Shown piece by piece: positions 25,713-34,408 of a stretch of 64,000 nucleotides of DNA. Below the pieces are notes generated by a model. It did no database searches, had not been told where the DNA came from, and saw only the letters and a list, made by a program, of their open reading frames with translations. Both the position numbers and the translations under genes were made by a program. The stretch lies in NCBI GenBank assembly GCA_949740725.1, contig CATJIO010000182.1, positions 25,518 to 89,517 of the forward strand, given 5' to 3'. Origin of the DNA: an uncultured Lachnospiraceae bacterium. Lineage in GTDB: Bacteria > Bacillota > Clostridia > Lachnospirales > Lachnospiraceae. Each line of letters starts with the position of its first letter. Position 1 is the first letter of the stretch.

Positions 25713-27036
25713 GAATCGAGGGAATACGGAAAGAGGCCTGGCTGATCAATCAGGAGTCACATTGGTGGAGCTGGCTGTTGCCATGGCTCTTATGATAATT
25801 CTGCTGGCAGTGTCTGTCAGGGGGCTTGTAGGATACTATCAATATACCCAGCAGAAGAAGCAGGATGAGCGAGCACAGGCGGTCTATCTGGCAGCTCAGA
25901 CAGAATTAACCAGGCGTTTTCAAGATGGCGGGGCCCGGGAGATAGAAAGGATATTTTCCGAAGCTGAGCCTATGGAACCAGGTCAATGCGCGTGTGAGGA
26001 GAGTTTTCCCAAAGGGGTTTACTGCCTGGAGGCAAGAGGAAGCGGGGGAGGCGTCAGAGGCGACTATGAACGCTACCAGAGGGGAGAACTGAGGCAGGAA
26101 AACAGAGAGGATGAAAAGATCCGTCTGCTGTATGATCTGATTGAACCGCAGATATGGGATAAGTCTGTGCTGGAAGAGGGTACAATTCATCTGGAAATCT
26201 ATCTGCCAGATGGACTGATCTACTCTTCCTATTATAGCAGCGATTATCCGCAAGGCTTTGGTGGAAAGGAAATGCTTGCCCTGCAACGGGAAGCAGGGAA
26301 AGGGACGGACGCGATAGGATATTATGGAGTAGATTCCCTGCCGGAGCCAGCGCCAGAGCAGGGAGAACGGCCACGGCTTAGAGATCTGAGGATGAGTCAG
26401 CAGGCGGGGCTCACCTTGAGCTGGAAAGTAGATGGGAAATGTATCAATACATGGAAAGCCCTTACCTATGAAATCACCTTTTATGGGGGGATGAAAGGGC
26501 AGGAGAAGCTGGGAAGGATTGTGCTGAATCCGCAGCCAGGAACAGAGCGGGCGGCAGGCGGCGGCTACGCTGAAGTTCCCAGACATCTATCCAGCCTAGA
26601 GACATCAGGCGGATACCAGAATATTCAGGGAATTGGGATATTTAACGCTGTGCCAGAGTGGTATAAGTTTCACATTCAGCTGAATGAGTATGATTATCAG
26701 ATCACATTGTTGCTGGATGAGAGAGGATTATGGGAGACGGAGGATCAGGACAGGGAAGAGCAAGGGGAGGGGGAGCCCATTTCCTTGACTCAAAAAGGGG
26801 CTTCTCCAGCTCAGGCAGTAGCATCCTTTTCTCAGGCAAACCACTCTGTGGCAAAAAGGAGCACCAGAAAAGAGGCCCCTTACTTTTCTCTCTTTTCCAG
26901 GCTGGGGCAGGAGGGATGGGATCCAGAGCTGCTGGAACAGCTCAGCTGCACGATTAATGCTTATGGGAAGGGGGAGGGGAGCGCGGCAGTCAAGGAAAGT
27001 AATTGGATCTGTTTGCTATTCCAGGAGGAGGATTAG
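25693..27036 (+). CDS. Large prepilin-like protein
   Basis: 447 residues, ATG 25693 inside the end of the ATPase gene. A class III prepilin leader is clear: residues 1-21 end in Gly, then VTLVELAVAM with Glu at +5 and a hydrophobic helix to about residue 50. The rest is a large polar domain of about 390 residues with no recognised fold, rich in Glu, Gln and Gly. It is far longer than a usual major pilin (about 150), so it may be a tip or adhesive minor pilin. Confidence 0.82.
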   Translation: MVNQNRENRGNTERGLADQSGVTLVELAVAMALMIILLAVSVRGLVGYYQYTQQKKQDERAQAVYLAAQTELTRRFQDGGAREIERIFSEAEPMEPGQCACEESFPKGVYCLEARGSGGGVRGDYERYQRGELRQENREDEKIRLLYDLIEPQIWDKSVLEEGTIHLEIYLPDGLIYSSYYSSDYPQGFGGKEMLALQREAGKGTDAIGYYGVDSLPEPAPEQGERPRLRDLRMSQQAGLTLSWKVDGKCINTWKALTYEITFYGGMKGQEKLGRIVLNPQPGTERAAGGGYAEVPRHLSSLETSGGYQNIQGIGIFNAVPEWYKFHIQLNEYDYQITLLLDERGLWETEDQDREEQGEGEPISLTQKGASPAQAVASFSQANHSVAKRSTRKEAPYFSLFSRLGQEGWDPELLEQLSCTINAYGKGEGSAAVKESNWICLLFQEED

Positions 27037-27091
27037 GATACGGCAAAGGGGCTTAAAGCAGAAGAGAAAACAGGTACAGAGGGGGCGCTGG

Positions 27092-27745
27092 ATGGAAAAG
27101 GGAAGATGGACACAGAAGAACTGCTGGAGGGGAAAGAGGAAGCCGGAGGCTGAGGAGGGATCGGCGCTGATTTTTGTTATCTGTATGATGATGGTGGTCG
27201 CAGGCTTAAGCCTATCCCTATTGCTGTCTGCTGGGACGCTTCTGGCCATGAGGAGGCAGATTCCGGCGAAGGAGCAATGCCGGATCATGGCAGACTCCAT
27301 CAGCCGCCTTTTAAACCAAGAGTTGACGAAGGATGAATATGAGGGCATTCCTGAGGGAATCCCGGAAGGAGAAAGCCTGTGGGACTATATAGGGGCCTAT
27401 GTCTGTGAGGAGAATGAAGCCTGGCCGTCCTATGAAGAAGGAAAACCAGGGCATGGTATGGATCAGGCAAGAAGGGAGTTTACCTTGGATGTAGACCACA
27501 GCAGTGGCTGGGAGAAGGAGGCCGGAGAGATTACCATCGGTCTCTACTGGGTAAATCAGACAGGAGAGGAATGGAAACCGAGGGAGAGCCGGGAGACGTA
27601 TTTTCATGAGGCAGAGCTTGCACTTCATGTGGAGATTATGGTCTCCTGCCAGGGCTTAACCTGTACCCGAAAGGATATATATTATAAGGTAAGCAATCCT
27701 GAGTATGATTCTTGGAAATGGTCGAAATGGACGGAACGAGAATGA
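27092..27745 (+). CDS. PilX/GspK-like minor pilin
   Basis: 217 residues from ATG 27092 (AGAGGGGG upstream). The longer frame from 26957 overlaps the previous gene, with a highly basic Arg/Lys/Gln-rich N-terminus, and is doubtful. The leader ends EEG before SALIFVICMMMVVAGLSLSL; Glu at +5 is absent, as in GspK and PilX-type minor pilins that cap the fibre. A soluble domain of about 160 residues follows, with many Trp and Glu. The start is only moderately certain. Confidence 0.7.
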   Translation: MEKGRWTQKNCWRGKRKPEAEEGSALIFVICMMMVVAGLSLSLLLSAGTLLAMRRQIPAKEQCRIMADSISRLLNQELTKDEYEGIPEGIPEGESLWDYIGAYVCEENEAWPSYEEGKPGHGMDQARREFTLDVDHSSGWEKEAGEITIGLYWVNQTGEEWKPRESRETYFHEAELALHVEIMVSCQGLTCTRKDIYYKVSNPEYDSWKWSKWTERE

Positions 27746-28110
27746 AATTAAATCAAAAAAAGAATCACAAAATGGGTTATACCATGGTAGAAACCATGAT
27801 CAGCTTCGGGATACTGATGATGCTAGGAGCGGTATTTGCTAACATCTTCTTTTTTGCTGGGCGGATGACGCGGGATACTGCCCAGGCTCTGGAAGGATAT
27901 GAAGAATTTGCTAAAGATTATTATCTGCAGGAGGAGCTTAATCGGGAGCTGGTAGCAGAAGGGGAGCTGCTTTTTTTGCAAAAAGGGGAAGAAGGGGAAA
28001 ATGGCTTGAAGCAGTTTAAAATTGACGGGGTCAGACTGTATCGAAACACCAACAGAGAAGGAAAGGCCAGACAGATTTATGATGTGGATGGAAACTGGGA
28101 AGAAGAATGA
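27742..28110 (+). CDS. Small prepilin-like protein
   Basis: 122 residues from ATG 27742, overlapping the previous stop (ATGA). The leader MKLNQKKNHKMG is followed by YTMVETMISFGILMMLGAVF with Glu at +5 after the cut site. The mature protein would be 110 residues with a short polar domain. Minor pseudopilin of the GspI or GspJ type is likely. Confidence 0.8.
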   Translation: MKLNQKKNHKMGYTMVETMISFGILMMLGAVFANIFFFAGRMTRDTAQALEGYEEFAKDYYLQEELNRELVAEGELLFLQKGEEGENGLKQFKIDGVRLYRNTNREGKARQIYDVDGNWEEE

Positions 28111-28690
28111 ACGAAAAAGAGGAGGATATACGCTGGTGGAGGCAGTAGTAAGCTTTGCCTTTACCGGGATTTTTTTGGCATCTGCAGGGATTCTCCTTAT
28201 CCATACGGTAAGCCTCCATGCACGGATGAAGGCCTGGGCCAGTGTGATTTCGGTTAGTGAGATTATTTTTGACCAGGTAGCAGGAGAGATAGCGGAGGCA
28301 ATGGATGCCGGATATGAGGAAGACGGTATCCAGATTTTGCCCGAAGGCAGAAGCGGCTGCCCATCGGTTGTTTTACACGACAGAGAGGGGAGACAGGTGG
28401 AAATCACTCGGGCGGAAGAGGAAGGGAATCCGTATCTTCTGCTTTGGTATTTCCCCACTAAGGATACAGATGGAGGAAAGTGGAGTTTTGACTCGAAGCT
28501 TTACCAGGGTTGTGTGATTGAACAGCTGGATTTTACACATTTGCCTGACCAGGAGGGGGAAGCTGGCGGCCTGATTAAGCTGACGCTGACGTTGCGGCAT
28601 GAAAAAACCGGCTTCCAGTATACCAGAAGCCGGTATGTGCGCTGTTCTGTGCAGGTTACTGTTCACGGATTTGCCGGTCACAGCAGCTGA
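28088..28690 (+). CDS. Prepilin-like protein (GspJ-like)
   Basis: 200 residues from ATG 28088, within the end of the previous gene; ATG 28079 is equally possible and no clear Shine-Dalgarno exists, so translation is probably coupled. The leader METGKKNERKRGG precedes YTLVEAVVSFAFTGIFLAS with Glu at +5. The ~165-residue soluble domain has the beta-rich look of GspJ. It is the last gene of the pilus operon; lepB converges 16 bp downstream. Confidence 0.8.
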   Translation: METGKKNERKRGGYTLVEAVVSFAFTGIFLASAGILLIHTVSLHARMKAWASVISVSEIIFDQVAGEIAEAMDAGYEEDGIQILPEGRSGCPSVVLHDREGRQVEITRAEEEGNPYLLLWYFPTKDTDGGKWSFDSKLYQGCVIEQLDFTHLPDQEGEAGGLIKLTLTLRHEKTGFQYTRSRYVRCSVQVTVHGFAGHSS

Positions 28691-28706
28691 TACACATCGA
28701 GTATGG

Positions 28707-29312
28707 CTATTCTACTTTTCCGATCTTATTTAGCGGCCAATAGCGGAAAATTACCTTAGCGATCAGCTTATCTTTTGAGACAAAGGTATTATTCCAGTAA
28801 CGGGCGTCGTAAGATAAATTCCGGTTATCTCCCATCATAAAGTATGAGTTTTCCGGCACCTCGAAATGCATATCCTCCTCTGGAAACATTTCTTCCTTCA
28901 AATATGGTTCATCTAAGGGTGTGTCTGAGCCATTTTTATAGACTTTGCCGTCTTTAATATCAATGATGTCGCCGGGAAGGCCGATCACCCGCTTCACATA
29001 ATAGATGGACTCGTCGTCGGGAAAGCGAAAGATGGCGATATCCCCTTCTTTTGGGGAGGAGAAGCGGTAGCTTAGCCGGAAACCGATCACCCGATCATTA
29101 GTCATAATAGTATTTTCCATGGATGAGGTGGGGACTTTGCTGTTGGCGATAATAAAGGTATTCAGGACAAAAGCAATACAGGCCGCGGTTACCAGGATTT
29201 GCAGCCAGCTGATGATCTCGGCTTTTAAGCTGTTTTTTTGGGTAGAGAGTTCCTTTTCTGTATCTTCATGATCCTGGACAGGGGATCCTAATCTTTGCTT
29301 GTCAGAGTTCAT
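28707..29312 (-). CDS. lepB: Signal peptidase I
   Basis: 201 residues, Gram-positive SipS-type. A cytoplasmic N-terminal tail of about 30 residues, one membrane helix (about 36-55), then the catalytic serine S64 in VPTSSMENTI and the general-base lysine K107 in YYVKRVIGLPGD. The later FMMGDNRNLSYDARYW is box E. It removes signal peptides on the outer face of the membrane. It converges on the pilus operon, but the pilins need the A24 peptidase, so there is no necessary link. Confidence 0.95.
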   Translation of the reverse strand: MNSDKQRLGSPVQDHEDTEKELSTQKNSLKAEIISWLQILVTAACIAFVLNTFIIANSKVPTSSMENTIMTNDRVIGFRLSYRFSSPKEGDIAIFRFPDDESIYYVKRVIGLPGDIIDIKDGKVYKNGSDTPLDEPYLKEEMFPEEDMHFEVPENSYFMMGDNRNLSYDARYWNNTFVSKDKLIAKVIFRYWPLNKIGKVE

Positions 29313-29397
29313 AAAGTGTCATCTCCGATTTCTTTCTTTAATATTTCCACGGCGATACCGCGATATATGGAGGTCAAAATAAATACCTTTAGAAAAG

Positions 29398-29426
29398 AGT
29401 ATATTTTAGATTTTGCTTTTCCGCAA
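29398..29426 (-). promoter_or_regulatory. Sigma-A promoter of lepB
   Basis: Minus strand TTGCGG (29426-29421), 17-bp spacer, TATACT (29403-29398), about 85 bp before the lepB start. The gap 29313-29583 holds this promoter and no convincing gene. Confidence 0.68.
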
Positions 29427-29583
29427 GGGTTTTTCGAAAATTATAAGAAAAATTTCAAGAAAAGAAAGAACAAAAATGGAAATAAAAACCAGGTGATTTG
29501 GAGAAAAAAGGCTGGAAAGCTTTGGCGGAAGGAGGTAAAATAGTAAGAAAGACAAGAGACATACTAAGGAAAAGGAGCAGGGT

Positions 29584-30741
29584 ATGGCCTGGAAAAGCAG
29601 ATTAAATCATGATCTTAACCATAAGAAGCATCAAATAGGAGAAGGCGCCAGAGCCAGGGGTAAATGCCTGATTGGAGGGCTGTTTTTCACCGCTGCACTG
29701 GCTTTGCAGGCGCTGGCCCGAAATATATCCTGGTTTGGGGAGTGGTATGGGGGGGATGTGTACCCGATATTGGTGCGGGTTTTCGGCGGTTTCTTTGGCT
29801 TGTTTCCCTTTTCAGTAGTGGAGCTTGGGCTGTATGCATTAGTAGTAGGCGGATTAGGATATGGAAGTTTTTGGATATGGAAGGGGATTCACGGGAGTTT
29901 TTCTCAGGCGCTAGCCAGAATCGGGGCAGGGGCATTTTTGCTGCTTGGGGCTCTGGTTTTTTTCTATACCGCTAATTGTGGGATTAATTATTATCGGACA
30001 CCATTCTCTGCTTCCCTGGATTTGGATCTGGGGGGATTCTCTCAGGAGGAGCTGGAAGGGCTCTGCCGATTGTTAAAGGAAGAGCTGAAGGCAGCGGCGA
30101 GAGCGGTGATGGAGGAGCAAGGCAGTCTTGCCCCGGACAAGGTTCTTTGCCAGACATTCCCCAGCCAGGCCAGGGAGGATATGGAGAAGCTGTCAGAGCA
30201 GTATCCTCAGCTTTCAGCGGCATATCCTGCGCCGAAGCCAGTGGCTGTGTCGGAGATTCTTTCCATCCAGTCATTATCTGGGGTGTACGCTCCCTTTACC
30301 ATTGAGGCAAATTATAACCAGGATATGCCTGCGTATAATATCCCTCACACAGCTTGCCATGAACTGTCTCACCTGACTGGCTTTATGCGGGAGGAAGAAG
30401 CGAATTTTATCGGCTATTTGGCCTGCATTGGTTCCGATTCTCTTTACTCTCGCTATAGTGGCTTTGCCGTGGGATTTATCTATGCAAATAATGCCTTGTT
30501 TGGGACAAATCCACAGTTGGCGTCAGAGCTTCATAAGGATCTCCTCCCGGAGATTCAGGACGACTTTCAGAAAAATAATGAATTTTGGGAGCAGTATGAG
30601 GGAAAGATATCAGAAGCGTCAACAAAGCTCAATGATACTTACCTGAAAGCAAACAGCCAAGTCGAAGGCGTGAAAAGCTATGGCAGGATGGTGGATCTTA
30701 TGCTGGCCTATTATCAAAAATCCTTTTCCGAAAATCCATAA
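29584..30741 (+). CDS. DUF3810 domain-containing membrane metalloprotease-like protein
   Basis: 385 residues. Three membrane helices lie in the first ~140 residues, followed by a large domain ending in a zinc-protease motif: HELSH (residues 259-263) in ACHELSHLTGFMREEEANFIGYLAC, where the downstream Glu of EEEANF would be the third ligand. This is the DUF3810 family, common in Clostridia and Bacteroidetes and of unknown substrate. Start ATG 29584 is preceded by AAAAGGAGCAGGGT. Probably monocistronic; the next gene has its own promoter. Confidence 0.88.
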   Translation: MAWKSRLNHDLNHKKHQIGEGARARGKCLIGGLFFTAALALQALARNISWFGEWYGGDVYPILVRVFGGFFGLFPFSVVELGLYALVVGGLGYGSFWIWKGIHGSFSQALARIGAGAFLLLGALVFFYTANCGINYYRTPFSASLDLDLGGFSQEELEGLCRLLKEELKAAARAVMEEQGSLAPDKVLCQTFPSQAREDMEKLSEQYPQLSAAYPAPKPVAVSEILSIQSLSGVYAPFTIEANYNQDMPAYNIPHTACHELSHLTGFMREEEANFIGYLACIGSDSLYSRYSGFAVGFIYANNALFGTNPQLASELHKDLLPEIQDDFQKNNEFWEQYEGKISEASTKLNDTYLKANSQVEGVKSYGRMVDLMLAYYQKSFSENP

Positions 30742-30748
30742 GATGTCA

Positions 30749-30777
30749 TTGCTATTCCAGTCATAAAATGGTAAAAT
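30749..30777 (+). promoter_or_regulatory. Sigma-A promoter of glgB
   Basis: TTGCTA (30749-30754), 17-bp spacer, TAAAAT (30772-30777), about 36 bp before the glgB start. Confidence 0.7.
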
Positions 30778-30813
30778 GATTATTAAATAATAAGGGAGCA
30801 AGGGGGCTATTTT

Positions 30814-33231
30814 ATGGACAAGAAGTTATACGATTTGCTGGACTGGGCCGTGATTGAAGAATTAATATATTCCGAGTCATCAGACCCCCACCGTGTGCTG
30901 GGACCACATATGACAGAGAACGGATTTCTCATTCAGACGCTGATGCCTACGGCCAAGTCTGTGAGCGTGAAGCTGGCAGATGGGAGTCAGTATCCGATGG
31001 AGAATGTGGATCCGGATGGGGAATATCAGGGATTTTATGCAGCACTGCTTCCGAAAAAGGCATCCAAGGGCTACGTCTACCAGGTGGTGTATGAGAATGA
31101 TACCACCGAAGAGCTGGGAGACCCTTACGCCTTTAAGCCTCAGCTGACGGATAATGATTTAAAGAAATTTGAGGCTGGCATCCATTATAATATTTATGAG
31201 AAAATGGGCGCGCACCTGATGAAGATTGGAAGTACAGAGGGTGTGTACTTCGCTGTGTGGGCGCCATGCGCCATGCGTGTCAGCGTGGTGGGGGATTTTA
31301 ATCTCTGGGATGGCCGCCGTCATCAGATGAGAAGGCTGGGAAGCTCGGGAATTTTTGAGATTTTTATTCCAGGGTTAAAGGAAGGGACGATCTACAAATA
31401 TGAGGTCAAGACCAGAAAGGGCGAGCCTATGCTCAAGGCGGATCCTTACGGGAATTACAGCGAGTTGCGCCCCAATACCGCTTCCGTTGTGTGGGATCTG
31501 AATCAGTATCAGTGGACGGACAAGGCCTGGATGGATGCACGGGCAAAGGAGGATACCAAGGATAAACCAGTTAATATTTATGAGGTTCATCTAGGTTCCT
31601 GGATCCGCAAAGGGGTTATGGTTAATGAGGACGGCACCGAGGTGGTGGGGTCGGAGTTTTATAATTATCGGGAGATCGCAGTGAAGCTGGCAGAATATGT
31701 GAAACAGATGGGATATACCCATATTGAGCTTCTTCCAGTGATGGAGCATCCTCTGGATGCTTCCTGGGGTTACCAGGTGACCGGGTATTACGCGCCTACT
31801 AGCCGGTATGGGACGCCGGATGATTTTATGTATTTTATGGATTACATGCATGGGCAGGGTATTGGCGTGCTCTTGGACTGGGTGCCAGCGCACTTCCCAC
31901 GGGACATGCATGGACTGGCATGTTTTGACGGAAGCTGCGTGTATGAGCACCAGGATCCCAGGCAGGGAGCCCATCCTCATTGGGGAACACTCATATATAA
32001 TTATGGACGCGCTGGCGTGAGCAATTTTCTTATCGCCAATGCCATCTTCTGGGCCGATAAGTTTCACGCAGATGGAATCCGCATGGATGCAGTGGCCTCT
32101 ATGCTGTATCTGGACTATGGAAAAAATGATGGCGAATGGGTAGCCAATATGTACGGCGGCCACGAGAACCTAGAGGCAGTAGAATTTTTAAAGCACTTAA
32201 GTTCCGTATTTAAGGGACGCAAGGATGGGGCGGTTTTGATCGCCGAGGAGTCTACCGCCTGGCCTCAGATTACCGGCGATGTGAAAAATGGGGGACTGGG
32301 CTTTGATTATAAATGGAATATGGGATGGATGAATGACTTCCTGAATTACATGAAGTGTGATCCCTATTTCCGAAAGAATAATTACGGGAACCTTACCTTC
32401 AGTATGCTCTACGCCTACAGCGAGGACTTCATCTTGGTCTTCTCCCACGATGAGGTAGTTCACGGCAAAGCTTCTATGTTGGGGAAGATGCCGGGAGACT
32501 CCCTGGAAAAGAAGGCGGAGAATCTGCGAGCTGCTTATGGATTCTATATGGGACATCCAGGAAAGAAGCTTCTCTTTATGGGACAGGAGTTTGGTCAGGT
32601 ACATGAGTGGAATGAAAATGATGATTTAGATTGGGACATCCTTCAATTCCCGCTGCATAAGCAGCTTCAGGACTATGTGAAAACATTGAATGAATTTTAC
32701 TGCGCTCATCCGGCGATGCATCAGGAGGATTATTTTCCGGAGGGATTTCAGTGGATTAACTGCACCTACCATGAAGAGAGCCTAGCCATGTTTGTGCGCC
32801 AAACAAAGAAGAAGGAGGAGACGCTGCTCTTTGTCTGCAATTTTGACAACGTGGAGTGGAAGAACTTCCGGGTAGGCGTTCCCTTTTATGGGAAATACAA
32901 AGAGGTGCTGTGCAGCGCTGACGAAAAGTTTGGAGGGGCAGGTTCAGGGAATCCCAGAGCCAAGACCGCGAAGGCAATGGAGTGGGATGGACGGGATTAT
33001 TCCGTGGAGATCAATATTCCTCCCATGAGCGTGTCCATCTTTGAGTGTACTCCCCAACAAGAGCCTAAAAAGCCTGCGAAACCAGAAAAGGCGGTAAAGT
33101 CGGACAAACCAAAGGTTTCGGCCAGGATCGCCAAAACAACAAAGACAGCGAAAGAGAAGTCGTCCAAGACCGTGAAGGAAGCAAAATCAGCGAAACCAAA
33201 GACAGCCGCAAAGAAAGCAGAAAATATTTAG
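30814..33231 (+). CDS. glgB: 1,4-alpha-glucan branching enzyme
   Basis: 805 residues. Two N-terminal CBM48-like modules (DPHRVLGPHMTENG; GVYFAVWAPCAMRVSVVGDFNLWDGR) precede the GH13 barrel. The four conserved regions are visible: VLLDWVPAHFPRDMHGL, GIRMDAVASMLYLDYG (nucleophile Asp), AEESTAWP (acid-base Glu) and FSHDEVVHGKASM. It adds alpha-1,6 branches to glycogen. The normal enzyme ends near SIFECTPQ; a Lys/Ala/Pro/Ser-rich tail of about 55 residues follows (KPAKPEKAVKSDKPK...), unusual for GlgB. No other glg gene is adjacent; the mscS gene follows after 21 bp. Confidence 0.95.
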   Translation: MDKKLYDLLDWAVIEELIYSESSDPHRVLGPHMTENGFLIQTLMPTAKSVSVKLADGSQYPMENVDPDGEYQGFYAALLPKKASKGYVYQVVYENDTTEELGDPYAFKPQLTDNDLKKFEAGIHYNIYEKMGAHLMKIGSTEGVYFAVWAPCAMRVSVVGDFNLWDGRRHQMRRLGSSGIFEIFIPGLKEGTIYKYEVKTRKGEPMLKADPYGNYSELRPNTASVVWDLNQYQWTDKAWMDARAKEDTKDKPVNIYEVHLGSWIRKGVMVNEDGTEVVGSEFYNYREIAVKLAEYVKQMGYTHIELLPVMEHPLDASWGYQVTGYYAPTSRYGTPDDFMYFMDYMHGQGIGVLLDWVPAHFPRDMHGLACFDGSCVYEHQDPRQGAHPHWGTLIYNYGRAGVSNFLIANAIFWADKFHADGIRMDAVASMLYLDYGKNDGEWVANMYGGHENLEAVEFLKHLSSVFKGRKDGAVLIAEESTAWPQITGDVKNGGLGFDYKWNMGWMNDFLNYMKCDPYFRKNNYGNLTFSMLYAYSEDFILVFSHDEVVHGKASMLGKMPGDSLEKKAENLRAAYGFYMGHPGKKLLFMGQEFGQVHEWNENDDLDWDILQFPLHKQLQDYVKTLNEFYCAHPAMHQEDYFPEGFQWINCTYHEESLAMFVRQTKKKEETLLFVCNFDNVEWKNFRVGVPFYGKYKEVLCSADEKFGGAGSGNPRAKTAKAMEWDGRDYSVEINIPPMSVSIFECTPQQEPKKPAKPEKAVKSDKPKVSARIAKTTKTAKEKSSKTVKEAKSAKPKTAAKKAENI

Positions 33232-33252
33232 GCGCGGAGGTAATGAGAAAGG

Positions 33253-34137
33253 ATGCATATTGTACCTGTGGCTGATACAGAAGCTCTCCAAAACTTACAG
33301 CCAGATGAAGTGGCGGCGCGGATGAAATCTCTGCTTCCAGGTATGGCGAACTTTGGTGTACGCCTTTTGTTGGTGGCAGTGATTGTTTTGGTGGGAATGA
33401 AGGTGATCAATTCCGCCAAGAAATTTTTAGACAGAACCTTTGAGCGGATGGAGATGGAGGTAAGCCTGAGGAAATTTTTAATCGCTCTGGCCAATGCCAT
33501 GATGTATTTACTCCTGATATTGATTGCGGCGGAAAAGCTGGGATTTAATCCAACCTCCATTATTGCGGTGATTGGATCCGCCGGGGTGGCGGTTGCTCTC
33601 TCACTCCAGGAAAGTCTTTCCAATTTTGCCGGAGGGATTGTGATTTTGGTGATGAAACCTTTTGTAGTGGGAGATTATATTGTTGTACCGCAGTCGGAGG
33701 GAACGGTTACCAGTATTGGTTTAATCTATACAGAGCTTCTCACCGTTGATAATAAGTCTGTGGTTATTCCTAACGGCGGGCTGGCCAATTCCTCTATTAC
33801 CAATGTGACTGCGGAGGATAGCCGGCGGCTGGACTTTTCCGTGGGAATTAGTTATGATTCTGATTTGAAAAGAGCTAAGGAAATTCTGCTTCAAATCGCA
33901 GATACACATCCTTTTGCCCTCCATGAGGAGGGAAGGATGCCGGAAGTGGTGGTGCTGGAACTAGGAGAGAGCGCAGTCATTCTCAGTTGCCGTGTCTGGG
34001 TAAAAACGGAGAATTACTGGAAGCTGAAGTTTTACCTAACGGAAAAGGTGAAATGCCAGTATGACGAAATGGGAATAGTGATTCCTTATCGCCAGGTGAA
34101 GGTCCACATAGAAGAAAAGGAACAGGAAAAGGCGTGA
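33253..34137 (+). CDS. mscS: Small-conductance mechanosensitive channel (MscS family)
   Basis: 294 residues, RBS GGAGGTAATGAGAAAGG before ATG 33253. Membrane helices at about 35-52, 73-93 and 97-128; the pore-lining helix contains the MscS-type AVIGSAGVAVALSLQESLSNFAGGIVILVMKPF. The cytoplasmic vestibule follows with VGDYIVV, GTVTSIGLIYTELLTVDNKSVVIPNGGLANSSITN. It releases solutes on hypo-osmotic shock. Co-transcribed with glgB and closed by a strong terminator. Confidence 0.93.
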   Translation: MHIVPVADTEALQNLQPDEVAARMKSLLPGMANFGVRLLLVAVIVLVGMKVINSAKKFLDRTFERMEMEVSLRKFLIALANAMMYLLLILIAAEKLGFNPTSIIAVIGSAGVAVALSLQESLSNFAGGIVILVMKPFVVGDYIVVPQSEGTVTSIGLIYTELLTVDNKSVVIPNGGLANSSITNVTAEDSRRLDFSVGISYDSDLKRAKEILLQIADTHPFALHEEGRMPEVVVLELGESAVILSCRVWVKTENYWKLKFYLTEKVKCQYDEMGIVIPYRQVKVHIEEKEQEKA

Positions 34138-34160
34138 CAGAAGAGGCTGTCACGCCTTTT
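34127..34160 (+). terminator. Rho-independent terminator after mscS
   Basis: 14-bp perfect stem AAAAGGCGTGACAG (34127-34140) / CTGTCACGCCTTTT (34147-34160) with a 6-nt loop; the A and T tracts make it bidirectional. The left arm includes the mscS stop codon. Confidence 0.9.
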
Positions 34161-34252
34161 CCAGATAAATGAAAAAATAAATGAAAAGTGCACAAATATA
34201 GAAAGAAAAATTGAGTATAATAACGAAAAGATTATGAGAAGAGAAAAAAGCC

Positions 34253-34281
34253 TTGCATCTTTTTGTGAAAAGTGTTATACT
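34253..34281 (+). promoter_or_regulatory. Promoter of the maltodextrin operon
   Basis: TTGCAT (34253-34258), 17-bp spacer, TATACT (34276-34281). Transcription would start just before the tandem operator repeats at 34291-34330. Confidence 0.8.
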
Positions 34282-34290
34282 GACCTCATC

Positions 34291-34330
34291 AATCGGAAAC
34301 GTTACCGATATCGTTACCGAGATCGTTTTC
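34291..34330. promoter_or_regulatory. Candidate LacI-family operator: tandem CGTTACCGAKAT repeats
   Basis: Two 12-bp direct repeats, CGTTACCGATAT (34300-34311) and CGTTACCGAGAT (34312-34323), followed by a partial third, CGTTTTC. The first is entered by GGAAACGTTACC, a CG-centred sequence like LacI or CcpA sites, and CGATATCG is a perfect 8-bp palindrome at the junction. The site lies 10-50 bp downstream of the -10 box, a repressing position. The LacI-family gene at 39286 is the obvious candidate regulator. Confidence 0.65.
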
Positions 34331-34408
34331 AAAAAATTGTTCCATGGATTACTTTGTTGAAAACGGAGAGAGGAAGTTGTCAATGTCTAGAGAAAGGAAG
34401 AGAAGATT

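Noticed and set aside
29295..29543. 82-codon open frame between lepB and the DUF3810 gene
   Set aside because: It overlaps the lepB start and promoter, has no ribosome-binding site, and its composition (Lys/Asn-rich, AT-driven) looks like non-coding sequence.
31591..32163. 190-codon antisense frame in glgB
   Set aside because: GlgB motifs cover the same bases on the plus strand; no promoter or ribosome-binding site supports the antisense frame.
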